Part shown: positions 28,542-37,198 of the stretch, piece after piece
Layout of the letters: each line of letters starts with the position of its first letter
Numbering within the stretch: position 1 is the stretch's first letter
Source of the DNA: Stramenopiles sp. TOSAG23-2
Taxonomy: Eukaryota > Sar
Direction of reading: 5' to 3'
DNA: 50,414 nucleotides
Assembly (NCBI GenBank): GCA_900128395.1
Contig: LT649268.1
Span: forward strand, 1-50,414
Made by a program: the position numbers and the translations under genes
Notes under the pieces: generated by a model
Seen by the model: only the letters and a program-made list of their open reading frames with translations
Database searches by the model: none
What the model was told of the DNA's origin: nothing

Positions 28542-29742
28542 GAAAGATGGCAATAAAAAAGTATTAGTAGGTTGTGGTATTCCATTAATGGATGAATTTG
28601 ATGTAGATGTAAAAATTGTAAAAACTGAGGGAAATGATGAGGACATGGTAACATTTGCCTCTTTAAAGGAAGATGAAATTGGTGAAGTGTGGGTCAGCAG
28701 TCAATCAAAAGCACAAGGATATTTTGGCAAGGACAATGCTACGAAAGATGCATTTTTGGCTACTTTGCCAAATAATAATAGTACTGGTGGGGATAAAGAA
28801 GAAGACGAAAAAGATACAAAAACATATTTACGTACAGGCGATTTAGGTTTTATACATAATAAAGAATTATTTATTTGTGGAAGAGATAAAGATTTAATCA
28901 TCATACGGGGTAAAAATCATTATCCACAAGATATTGAAGAAGTTGTAGAAAGTGATAATAGGTTACGACCTGGCTGTAGTGCCGCATTTTCCATCGTAGT
29001 TGATAATGATGAGGTGTTAGTAGTAATAGCAGAGTTGAGAAATGCGAAAGAAAAAGGGGCAAATCAAATCGCAGCTGATGCTAGGCAACGAGTGTCACAA
29101 GATCATGGTGTTCAAGTCCATACTTTAGTATTGATTAAACCACGTACGGTTGAAAAAACAAGTAGTGGAAAAATTGCTAGAAGTTGGGCAAAAAAAGCGT
29201 ATCTAAATAATGATTTACAAATTGTTGTGACGAGTACAGGTAATATACGCGCTGCTGCAAAGAAAAGTGATGATGAGACGAAAAATGATGATGGCAAAAA
29301 AAAGAAAAAAAAGAAACTGAAACAGAAAGAATTAAGTAAACAACAGAATCAATTGATAGATGAAGTTGCACAATTACTAGAAATAGAAACGGGTGATATT
29401 GAGTTAGATGTACCATTAGTTGAGCTTGGTATGGATAGTATGATGCTTGGACAATTGCAAGGTATTGTTTCATCAGATTTCAATGTAGATTTGGAGAGCG
29501 ATGAATTATTTACGGAAACATGTACATTGACTTTAATTTTTGAAATGATTGATAATGGTGGTTCCAGTCCAAATTTTGTAAAGCAAGATAAAGATTCGGT
29601 TGTTGTTCCGGTGAAAGACGATGATAATAATAATGAAGCAGATAGTGGTGGAAACAACAAGAAAAAACCTATTTCTACATTTGAAGTTATATTTTGTTTC
29701 TGTTGTAGAGGAAGTAAGAAGAAGAAGAAGCGAAAAAAGTAA
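27334..29742 (+). CDS. Fatty acyl-AMP ligase (FAAL-like) with carrier domain and membrane-type tail
   Basis: The protein (802 residues) should activate a fatty acid with ATP and pass it to its own carrier domain. The adenylation domain (about 1-620) has the P-loop YTSGSTSEPKGV, the FAAL/FadD32-type WLPQYHDMGLIGSYL, PGYGLAEHTVYV, RTGDLGF, and the C-terminal lysine motif SSGKIARSWAKK. A carrier (ACP/PCP) domain spans about 665-745, with phosphopantetheine Ser702 in ELGMDSMM. The C-terminus ends in FCFCCRGSKKKKKRKK, a Cys cluster plus polybasic run that looks like a palmitoylation/inner-membrane anchor. An Asn18-like run from (AAT)n lies at about residues 386-403, in a surface loop. FAALs usually load polyketide or lipopeptide synthases; none is nearby, so the acceptor is unknown. 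Its neighbour two genes away is a peroxisomal fatty-acid transporter. Confidence 0.88.
28491..28541 (+). repeat. (AAT/AAC)n trinucleotide repeat inside coding sequence
   Basis: About seventeen AAT/AAC triplets in frame encode a long Asn run in the acyl-AMP ligase. Uninterrupted AAT repeats like this are expected to be length-polymorphic, and it is the purest of many Asn-coding runs in the window. Confidence 0.9.
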
Positions 29743-30492
29743 AAGAGAGGGAGTATGGACATTTTCAAAAATTAAAAAATATTATTTAATATAAAATAAT
29801 GAATTTACGCACCTCACACATAATACTTTAATACTTCAGTGCGCTCGTACTGTGCCAAAATATATCTCCTTTGTACGATGTACGAGTACGAAGTATATAC
29901 GAGTAATTAAAAAACGCTTTAAACAAAAATCTCATCTCTCTACGGTCGTGTACTTCACTTTTTTAAACAATGTGCGCTCTAAAAAATCATATTTTTGTCG
30001 ACCGTATAGTTCTAATAGTAAGAAGACAGTATTATAACATATAAAATAAAACAGCACAGTATTGGAAAAATAAAATGAGATAAATTTTATAACATATTAC
30101 TACTATCATATAGTGGTATACTAAAAATATGCACATATCACCAATGTTAAGGTGCACATTTAACATTATTAATTTCGCAACAACACCAGGTAAATACCAG
30201 GTAGAATAATACCTAAGTACGATATTTATTATGTGGCTTGAATGCTGGAATGCTGGAATGTGGTGCTTTGAACAGGGAGAATTTTCTCCCCCGGGCTTCT
30301 TGAATGATGTGATGCGAACTCCTGCACTTTTAGTCTAAATAAAAATACAGAAAAATAGCAGATGAAACACATGTGTAGTTCATTAGTTCATACAAATCCA
30401 GAATAATAACATACATTTTCACATATATATATATATATATATACATATACAGACGAAGCAAGCATAGAATCGAAAAGAAACAAACGAAAAGG
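29743..30492. other. Spacer upstream of the VHS-UIM-GAT gene
   Basis: This 750-bp stretch has no supported gene. It carries ACACCAGGTAAATACCAGGTA (30184-30203), a GAATGCTG/GAATGTGG triple repeat (30240-30263), and a TA tract (30423-30443) about 50 bp upstream of the next ATG. Confidence 0.5.
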
Positions 30493-32664
30493 ATGAAGAA
30501 AGCATTTTCTAAACGTTTTGGTAAACGTGTATCATATGCACCAGACTCATTTCCTGGGTTAGTCGATAAAGCGACGGATGAAATGTTATTTAAGTTAGAT
30601 TGGGGTTTAGTAACAGAAGTGTGTGATAAAGCATCGCATGTTATGGGGAAAGAGGAGCTTCGACTAGGGGTACGGGCAGCGCGAAAGCGAATTCAAGACG
30701 ATCAACACAAAGTGGTAATGTTTGGTTTGCAAGTTATCGATGCGTTAGTGAAAAATAATTCTCAAAATTTTTATTTTTTACAATTTATGGCGGAACAAAA
30801 AATGATGAACTCTCTTGTTCGTTTAGTTGATAGAGGGATAGATAAAGGTGGAAGGGATAATTTGGAAGCCATGGAAAAAGTGTTGGATATGCTACAAGCA
30901 TGGGGCGAAGGGTATCACAACCACCAAGATAAAGGTTTACGTTTGTTTGTGGAGACATACCATAAATTAAGAGAACGCAATGTGAAATTTCCTCGTCCCT
31001 TACCAAACCTGACAGCACCCTTATTTACACCAAAATCAAGTGTTCAAGCTAATAATCCACCACCACCACAAGTGAATATGGTCTATCAACAAGCACCTGT
31101 GCTCCAAGCTCCAGGACAACAAAACATGAATGCAAACAATGGGGTTTATGTAGATAGGGATCTTGAAATCGCATTGCAATTGAGCCAGCAACAAGCACAA
31201 GGACAACAACAAGCACCAGTTCAACAGCAAGCTATACCATTATCAAAATGGTTACAAACGGTTGCAAACACGATTGCTCTTTTAGAACAATCATTAAATG
31301 CAGCAGAAAGCAAGGAAGAAGTGAAGGGAAATGAAATTATTAAAGATTTAGTTGAACATTTAGATGCATCCCAGAAAGAGCTCATGACACGATTGCAAAG
31401 CAATGTCAATGAAGCAGATATGCATAAACTATTGCATATGAACGATAGTATACATCATGTAAAGGACTTACATGCTATGGTATTAGCAGAAGGTCCAAGA
31501 AAAAATAGCAACCCTGGTTCTAGTACAGATACAAATAATGCAAAAGCACAAGAGGATGATTCATTAATAAATTTAGCTGAAGTAGCAATTGAAACCGTTC
31601 CACCTTCACCGAATATGAAGAAAATATCTTCAAAAAAAGAAAATGGGAAGAAGAAGCAAAAAGCAGAATTACAGCGCCAATCAACAGAGGAGGATTTGAT
31701 GGATTTATTTAGTGCTCCTCAGCAGGAGACAAATAATATGAATAACAATAATAGTAATGGTTTGGTAGGCGATTTAAGCAATTTAGATGGTTTAATGCCA
31801 ATGTCTACATTACCGCCTTCAAGTACCAACGGCAATGACAATAATGTTATGCAAGTAATGAACGCGACAAAGGACAATGGCTTGAATTCTAGTAATGGGC
31901 ATAATAACCCGATATCAAATGCAATCGGTTTGATGCCACAAATGCCAGTGCAACAAAAAAGTATGTATGGTGGAGGACAAGTACAACAACAAGGATTTAA
32001 TAATAATAATAAGATGTCTTCAGGAGGAATAAGCATGATGCCTGGTTTTGGTCGTGGCCAAAACTATCTCGCTACTGGTAACAATAATAATAGTAATCCA
32101 ATGATGTTTCAAGCTCAAAACAATACATTTATGAATACCACTAGCATGAATAATACTTTCCAAACAACACAACAAATGAAACAACAAACACAACCACGAA
32201 GTCGAGGAAGCAGCAACCCGTTTCAAACGCAAATGAAACCAGCTCCACAGGAACCATCACAGCGTAATAGAGGAAATAGCAATCCATTCCTATCAGCACA
32301 AAGCAATAATAATAAAAATAGTAATAACAGCAATACGATGAATAAGACAATAAATAATCCGAAATCTTCAATATCTTCATCACCTGCAACAACTGGGCAA
32401 CAAAATGACGAGGAGAAGTTTATGTATTTTAATAATGGACGCAGGGTCAGCATAAACAAGGGAAGCAATAACAATAGTGGAAATAATAATAACAACAGCC
32501 AACAAAATAATAATAATGATAAGAAAGATACATCTAGCCCATTTGGTGGTTTAAAACAACCAAAAGCTGGTAAACGCCGTGTTAGGGGAAATTCTGGTGG
32601 TAATGCAAAAGATATTGATATTTTTGCCGATCTGAATGATCTTGCATTGAATCCAGAAGACTGA
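30493..32664 (+). CDS. VHS-UIM-GAT endosomal sorting adaptor (TOM1/ESCRT-0-like)
   Basis: The 723-residue protein combines modules of ubiquitin-cargo sorting. Residues about 15-170 are a VHS domain (LVDKATDEMLFKLDW...IQDDQHKVVMFGLQVIDALVKN). A ubiquitin-interacting motif lies at about 221-232 (DRDLEIALQLS, with Ala-x3-Ser). Residues about 250-335 fit a three-helix GAT domain (WLQTVANTIALLEQSLNAAESKEEV). The tail is long, disordered and Asn/Gln-rich, with a clathrin-box-like DLMDLF (401-406) and two NPF motifs (575-577, 597-599) for EH-domain partners. It likely binds ubiquitinated cargo on endosomes or the trans-Golgi and recruits clathrin. Protists that lack HRS/STAM use TOM1-like proteins as ancestral ESCRT-0; here a UIM adds to the usual VHS-GAT layout. 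Confidence 0.85.
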   Translation: MKKAFSKRFGKRVSYAPDSFPGLVDKATDEMLFKLDWGLVTEVCDKASHVMGKEELRLGVRAARKRIQDDQHKVVMFGLQVIDALVKNNSQNFYFLQFMAEQKMMNSLVRLVDRGIDKGGRDNLEAMEKVLDMLQAWGEGYHNHQDKGLRLFVETYHKLRERNVKFPRPLPNLTAPLFTPKSSVQANNPPPPQVNMVYQQAPVLQAPGQQNMNANNGVYVDRDLEIALQLSQQQAQGQQQAPVQQQAIPLSKWLQTVANTIALLEQSLNAAESKEEVKGNEIIKDLVEHLDASQKELMTRLQSNVNEADMHKLLHMNDSIHHVKDLHAMVLAEGPRKNSNPGSSTDTNNAKAQEDDSLINLAEVAIETVPPSPNMKKISSKKENGKKKQKAELQRQSTEEDLMDLFSAPQQETNNMNNNNSNGLVGDLSNLDGLMPMSTLPPSSTNGNDNNVMQVMNATKDNGLNSSNGHNNPISNAIGLMPQMPVQQKSMYGGGQVQQQGFNNNNKMSSGGISMMPGFGRGQNYLATGNNNNSNPMMFQAQNNTFMNTTSMNNTFQTTQQMKQQTQPRSRGSSNPFQTQMKPAPQEPSQRNRGNSNPFLSAQSNNNKNSNNSNTMNKTINNPKSSISSSPATTGQQNDEEKFMYFNNGRRVSINKGSNNNSGNNNNNSQQNNNNDKKDTSSPFGGLKQPKAGKRRVRGNSGGNAKDIDIFADLNDLALNPED

Positions 32665-33290
32665 AAAAAAATACGAGAGTATCATTTATTAATCTCGAGA
32701 GAGTTTATTAATACATTTCTGTATATATCATAATATTTATATATGAAAGGTAAAATATAATCTATTAATATTATATACCATTATATATATTTTAGCTATG
32801 ATAATGATGTGCATATTTTGTTTTCTTCTTGCTCGGCTTCTATAATAATAGCATAGACGTATCAGTCTGGGCAGGGCTTAGTTAATAGCGCTGGGGCTAC
32901 CTATTATTAAAATTTGTACAAATATCAAATATAAAATATATACCAATACATACCAATATACCTGGTACAGTATGTTATAGTGTAGCTCATAGTATTATAC
33001 ATGAAATGCCTGAACGGCAAGGACCCTGTCCCGAGATTGGCGAAAAAGAGAAGTTCGTGAAGATAGAAATTATTTGTTTAAGGAGTGAATCAATGGGAAG
33101 AAAAAAAAAAAAAAGATTCAGATATTTGTTATTATACCATTTTTTGAAAACAACCAAATTTTTAATGTTGATAATCCACACCCCCTCTCTATTAATATAT
33201 AACACTATTATATAATATTAATATATTGTCTCCCGATTGCAAGCCTTCTTGGTTCCCTGCCTGGACGTTCGTATTGTTAGAGTGCCGGAT

Positions 33291-33319
33291 ATTATTAGGC
33301 AGTTGGACTGCCTAGTAAT
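33291..33319. repeat. Short inverted repeat (13-bp arms, 3-nt loop)
   Basis: The left arm ATTATTAGGCAGT, loop TGG and right arm ACTGCCTAGTAAT pair completely if one U-G wobble is allowed. It lies 40 bp left of the large hairpin and may belong to the same insertion or be an independent structure. Confidence 0.65.
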
Positions 33320-33359
33320 TCCTTTATTTACAGAGCTAGATACATGTTTGCCTTAATGA

Positions 33360-33472
33360 ATTCAGATAGGAAAAAAAGTATACAAAATGGTCGTGCTATT
33401 CCACCACAATTTTGCCCTAAATTATGGTGGAATAGCACGACCATTTTGTATACTTTCACTACCTATCTGAAT
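33360..33472. mobile_element. 113-nt hairpin: foldback MITE-like or small-RNA-precursor-like element
   Basis: The inner arms 33375-33406 and 33425-33456 are perfect 32-bp inverted repeats (containing GTATACAAAATGGTCGTG). Pairing continues inward with one C-A mismatch to a loop of about 6-10 nt. The outer ends are exact 11-bp inverted repeats, ATTCAGATAGG, separated from the inner arms by a small asymmetric unpaired stretch. There is no coding capacity. Such compact foldbacks are either terminal-inverted-repeat MITEs or hairpin-RNA loci. I see no clear target-site duplication. Confidence 0.7.
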
Positions 33473-34359
33473 AACAGGGGATTTCGACGAGGACTAGAAT
33501 ATGAGTATGAGTACGGTTAAGACGATGACTAGAATCTGGTTAAGGGAAAATAAACTTATATGATATTTGTTAAACACTAGAAACCGGATATTTAGTATAT
33601 TATTAATAATTATTTTTTTTTTTTCATTTTCATTTTTTTTATTAAATAATATGTACACAGCTATGTTTCCTATATGCTACTTATTATGGTCAAACAATAC
33701 CAAACCATCCTATCAAATTTCTCCTTTTCACGGATGGCATACTAGAGAGACTACATGACTGTTTACGGCGCACTTTTATACAGTGTTAGTTATATATATT
33801 GAGAGGGGGTGTTGATTAAACAACTTGCCGAACCCTCGTACGCTTTTTCCACGAAAGTAATAGATTATTAGATTATAAAGTTTATACATAAAAAACTCGA
33901 TTCCCATATCATATAAATATCATATAAATGTAAGAATTGATAGGTAATTAAAAATGGGGAGACGAAAGATATAGAAGCAAATATATTATTTTACTATGAA
34001 AGAAATATACTAAATATATATAATAACAATAAAACCAAGATTACTTAAATTTGGAGATAGTTGTTAGCATTATTCAAATAGGAACACAGTTATTTTGACA
34101 CCCATTAACGCTTCGGGACAGGGGATATATTCTTTTACTATAGAGATACTATATAGCATCATCACGCGCGCGTCTAACCCATTACTGTTCTACCTGTAGC
34201 ACTGTAATATACAATTGTATATCTTTTTACAGCAATGTAAGTTAAATGATAGAAAGTAGAAATATATACAAACCTCCTACCCCATCATATATCGTATATG
34301 CCATCCGTTTCATAAAAGAAAGATTCTCTTTGGATTAAAAAATCATTGTATATTCATCA

Positions 34360-36543
34360 ATGATAAGAACAGTTAGAAGCTATCGCAAAACTGCACTTGT
34401 GAAAACAAATGAAGGGCAAATACGAGGTATAAGAACAAATGTTGAAATACCAACGTTTAATAATATTTCAAATGACAATACGAATAATAATATTATTACT
34501 TCTTCAAGAAGAATATTAAATAAAAGATCCATTACCATCTACGCTAATAATACAAATGATAAACACAACGTCTCAATATATCAATTTTTAAAGATTCCAT
34601 ATGCAATACAACCAAAACGATGGGAATATGCAAAGTATCCACCTAAAAAATACAATAATACGTATGATGCTACAAAAACAAAATTGCCCTCAAGTGCTCA
34701 AAGTTTAGATAATAATAATGCATTGTTTCAAACCCAGCAGATTTTATCGTATGCAGGTGAAAAATCGCGTGGAAATAATATGAACAAAACGATAAGTAGT
34801 GAAATCCTTCAAGAGGATTGTTTGTATTTAAATGTGTATGTTCCTGAAAAAAAGTTGAAAACAAATAAAAATACTCGATTTTCTGACGATAATAATAATG
34901 CTGGAGGGAAATTTAAAGCTGCTAGCAGAATATTGCAAAGATTAAAAAAAGATGGGGGAAATAATAGCAACAAGAAGAATAACAGTAATACGAATGAACC
35001 TTTGGCACCAGTTATGGTATATTTTCATTCTGATTTCAATTATCAAAATGGATTTTCTAATGTGCAAAATGTAAATAATCTCATTGCATCAAACAATGAT
35101 TGTATCATAGTCACACCATCGTATCGGCTAGGTATCTTTGGTTTTTTTGTGCATTCAAATATTCGACATACATATGGTAGTGCTAACAATAGCGAAGCTA
35201 CTACTCAAGGTAATTATGGTTTAGTAGATCAAATATTAGCATTGAAATGGGTCAATGATAATATTGAACACTTTGGTGGGGATCGAAGTAATATCACTAT
35301 TTGTGGATCAAAATCTGGTGGTTCATCAGTTTTGCATTTAATGTCCATACCATCTGCAAGAATGTTATTTCACAAAGCTATTTCTTTCTCTAGCTCTGCG
35401 TTGAATGTCAATCAAAACTATAATTTAAATATTGCTATACAACGCAGTATGAAATTTATCAAATTTGCAGTTGGTAATGATGTTGATGGGAACGTTTCTT
35501 TAGATACATTAAGGAATATGCCAACATTACGCTTATTACGGCTTATTGATCAATACAATCATAATGGTGACCCAATTCATTTTCTGCCGGTAGTTGATGG
35601 CGTGATTCGGTTGATATCAACTATAAAAGCCATTTCGTCCAAATCATCGCGGCATGATGTATTTTCAAATGTACCTTTACTAATTGGTTTTGCTTCTAAT
35701 GATGGTATCTTCTATCAAAAAATGAATATAAAACCTTCCCATGCTGCTGTGGGTAATAGTAACAACAAAGCGTTTACATATAATATAAAAACAGAAAAAG
35801 ATTTCCAAGAAATGGTACCTAAAATATACAACGACAGTGAAAATGATGTAATAATGTATTATGACATCAATGAAGATGAGCCAACTAAAACGTTAAAAAG
35901 GACTTTAGAATTGATGTATACGGATAGTTATTTTGGTTCCCAATCAGAATGGATCGCCAAAGAATTGTCTATACGTAATCATCCTGTATTTACATATTTA
36001 TTTAATCGTGAGCCGTCGCCAAACAAATCGTTGGGAAAACGCTTAGGTGCATTTTCTGGTTCAGATTTAGATTTTTGGTTTAATAGTACCAATATGCGTG
36101 GTGGAAATAAATTAGTTCATCCAATCGATAAACGTTTAACCAAATTGTTGCAAATATTTTTTTATAATTTTATGAAAACATCCAATCCTAATAAACCCAT
36201 TAAAACAGAAATTGTAAATCCAAATAGCGATAGTAATAATAAGAACGTTTATGAATGGGAACCTTTTATATTGGCAACACAAAAAACAATGTACTTTCAT
36301 CAAGTTGAGGATGGAGAAAGAGGTGTTCCAATTGATCATAAAAAGGTCTGCGAGATGTTGTATGATTGGAAACGCGTATATAGATACGGGCCACACATTC
36401 AATTATTGGAAAATATATTAGCAAAGGATGATGATAGTAATAAAAATATAATGGAATATGGTAAAGACAATTTTGAAGGGGGTGTAAGAAAAAACATGAT
36501 GGCAGCATTAGGTGATCATTTAAAACCAAAATCGAGGTTGTGA
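34360..36543 (+). CDS. Cholinesterase/carboxylesterase-fold protein lacking the catalytic triad
   Basis: The 727-residue protein follows the type-B carboxylesterase layout: VKTNEGQIRGI at the start, FLKIPYA, EDCLYLNVYVP, PVMVYFHSDF, GNYGLVDQILALKWVNDNIEHFGGDRSNITICG. At the nucleophile elbow the usual GESAGG reads G-S-K318-S-G-G, so the catalytic Ser is Lys. The acidic residue is Asp448 (SNDG instead of DEG). The His site reads GAFSGSDLDFWF, with Ser566 for His. The oxyanion-hole HGGGF is HSDF. The protein is therefore almost certainly not a hydrolase; compare neuroligin and thyroglobulin, which use the fold for binding. There is no signal peptide, so it is probably cytosolic, unlike those relatives. 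Asn-rich inserts lie at about 165-210. The frame is intact, arguing that it is not a pseudogene. Confidence 0.85.
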   Translation: MIRTVRSYRKTALVKTNEGQIRGIRTNVEIPTFNNISNDNTNNNIITSSRRILNKRSITIYANNTNDKHNVSIYQFLKIPYAIQPKRWEYAKYPPKKYNNTYDATKTKLPSSAQSLDNNNALFQTQQILSYAGEKSRGNNMNKTISSEILQEDCLYLNVYVPEKKLKTNKNTRFSDDNNNAGGKFKAASRILQRLKKDGGNNSNKKNNSNTNEPLAPVMVYFHSDFNYQNGFSNVQNVNNLIASNNDCIIVTPSYRLGIFGFFVHSNIRHTYGSANNSEATTQGNYGLVDQILALKWVNDNIEHFGGDRSNITICGSKSGGSSVLHLMSIPSARMLFHKAISFSSSALNVNQNYNLNIAIQRSMKFIKFAVGNDVDGNVSLDTLRNMPTLRLLRLIDQYNHNGDPIHFLPVVDGVIRLISTIKAISSKSSRHDVFSNVPLLIGFASNDGIFYQKMNIKPSHAAVGNSNNKAFTYNIKTEKDFQEMVPKIYNDSENDVIMYYDINEDEPTKTLKRTLELMYTDSYFGSQSEWIAKELSIRNHPVFTYLFNREPSPNKSLGKRLGAFSGSDLDFWFNSTNMRGGNKLVHPIDKRLTKLLQIFFYNFMKTSNPNKPIKTEIVNPNSDSNNKNVYEWEPFILATQKTMYFHQVEDGERGVPIDHKKVCEMLYDWKRVYRYGPHIQLLENILAKDDDSNKNIMEYGKDNFEGGVRKNMMAALGDHLKPKSRL

Positions 36544-37198
36544 ATAAAATCTCTTTAAATTTTATATAATATTTATTATGCGTAAATTAAATTATATAAT
36601 ATTTTATTTAAAAATAAAAATACGCGTATGCATGTACATTTAAATATTTTTTATAAAAAAAAACTACGGAAGTAGCAAATGGATGCAATAAATATTAATG
36701 TATATAGAAAATCTGTCAGTCCGCACCACGAAGCATATCCAGATGCAGTATATTCAAAACCTAAGACTGGATATTTCAATGTTGGTAATTCATTGTTACG
36801 ACACCATTCATCGTGTTTTCCAGTAAAACAACGATACATAGTTGAATTTAACACATCCGCATTTTCATTCTTCGGTACACGAGCCGCTCCGTTTTATGAT
36901 CGAGTACCTGTGCTCCTCGTCGTCGAAAAAAAAATTTTTAATTATGGTAGTCTGGTAGCTGGTATGTAGTACTAGCAACACTACTAAATTTAATAAAAAA
37001 TAATAATAATAATAGTTGCAATAGTCTAATAATTTTTTATGAAAAAAAGAAATTGATGTACATCTCTCTCATACACACACACGTATAATGTATATGTAAC
37101 ATCCATATAACAACAATATAACCCCCAAGACAACAATATCAACAATAGTACGTACATATAAATATCCTGTGCTATTATACGTTTACAACATTTGATTG
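36544..37198. other. Spacer with an ambiguous open region
   Basis: The central part (about 36680-36900) is richer in G+C and open on both strands (see the separate low-confidence entry). The remainder is A/T-rich, ending with CACACACG/GTATAT sequence before the ATG at 37199. Confidence 0.4.
36651..36839 (-). CDS. Possible small membrane protein or exon remnant
   Basis: From ATG 36839 a 62-codon frame encodes a soluble, Cys/Trp-containing N-terminal part (MYRCFTGKHDEWCRNNELP) and a hydrophobic end (FLYTLIFIASICYF) that could span a membrane. Codon choice (CGT, GGT, GAA, CCA) resembles the real genes. The frame is also open for 22 codons upstream of this ATG without another Met. The plus strand is open across the same DNA (36679-36969, 96 codons), so the choice of strand is not secure. 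I do not recognise either product; it may be a decayed exon. Confidence 0.25.
   Translation of the reverse strand: MYRCFTGKHDEWCRNNELPTLKYPVLGFEYTASGYASWCGLTDFLYTLIFIASICYFRSFFL

Larger units (their letters stand above)
32665..34359. other. Long spacer with hairpin elements
   Basis: At 1.7 kb, this is the largest spacer between recognised genes. It contains TACCTGGTA (32959-32967), a small 13-bp-arm hairpin (33291-33319) and a 113-nt hairpin element (33360-33472). The short open frames (for example 33006-33215) have no recognisable protein character. I see no tRNA. Confidence 0.5.

Noticed and set aside
20205-29742. ABC fatty-acid transporter, SET protein and acyl-AMP ligase as a biosynthetic cluster
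   Set aside because: The genes differ in orientation, a chromatin-type gene lies between them, and no synthase or tailoring enzymes are present; chance adjacency is more likely.
33006-33215. 69-codon frame in the long spacer
   Set aside because: It includes a poly-A-encoded Lys run and no domain; length is within chance expectation.
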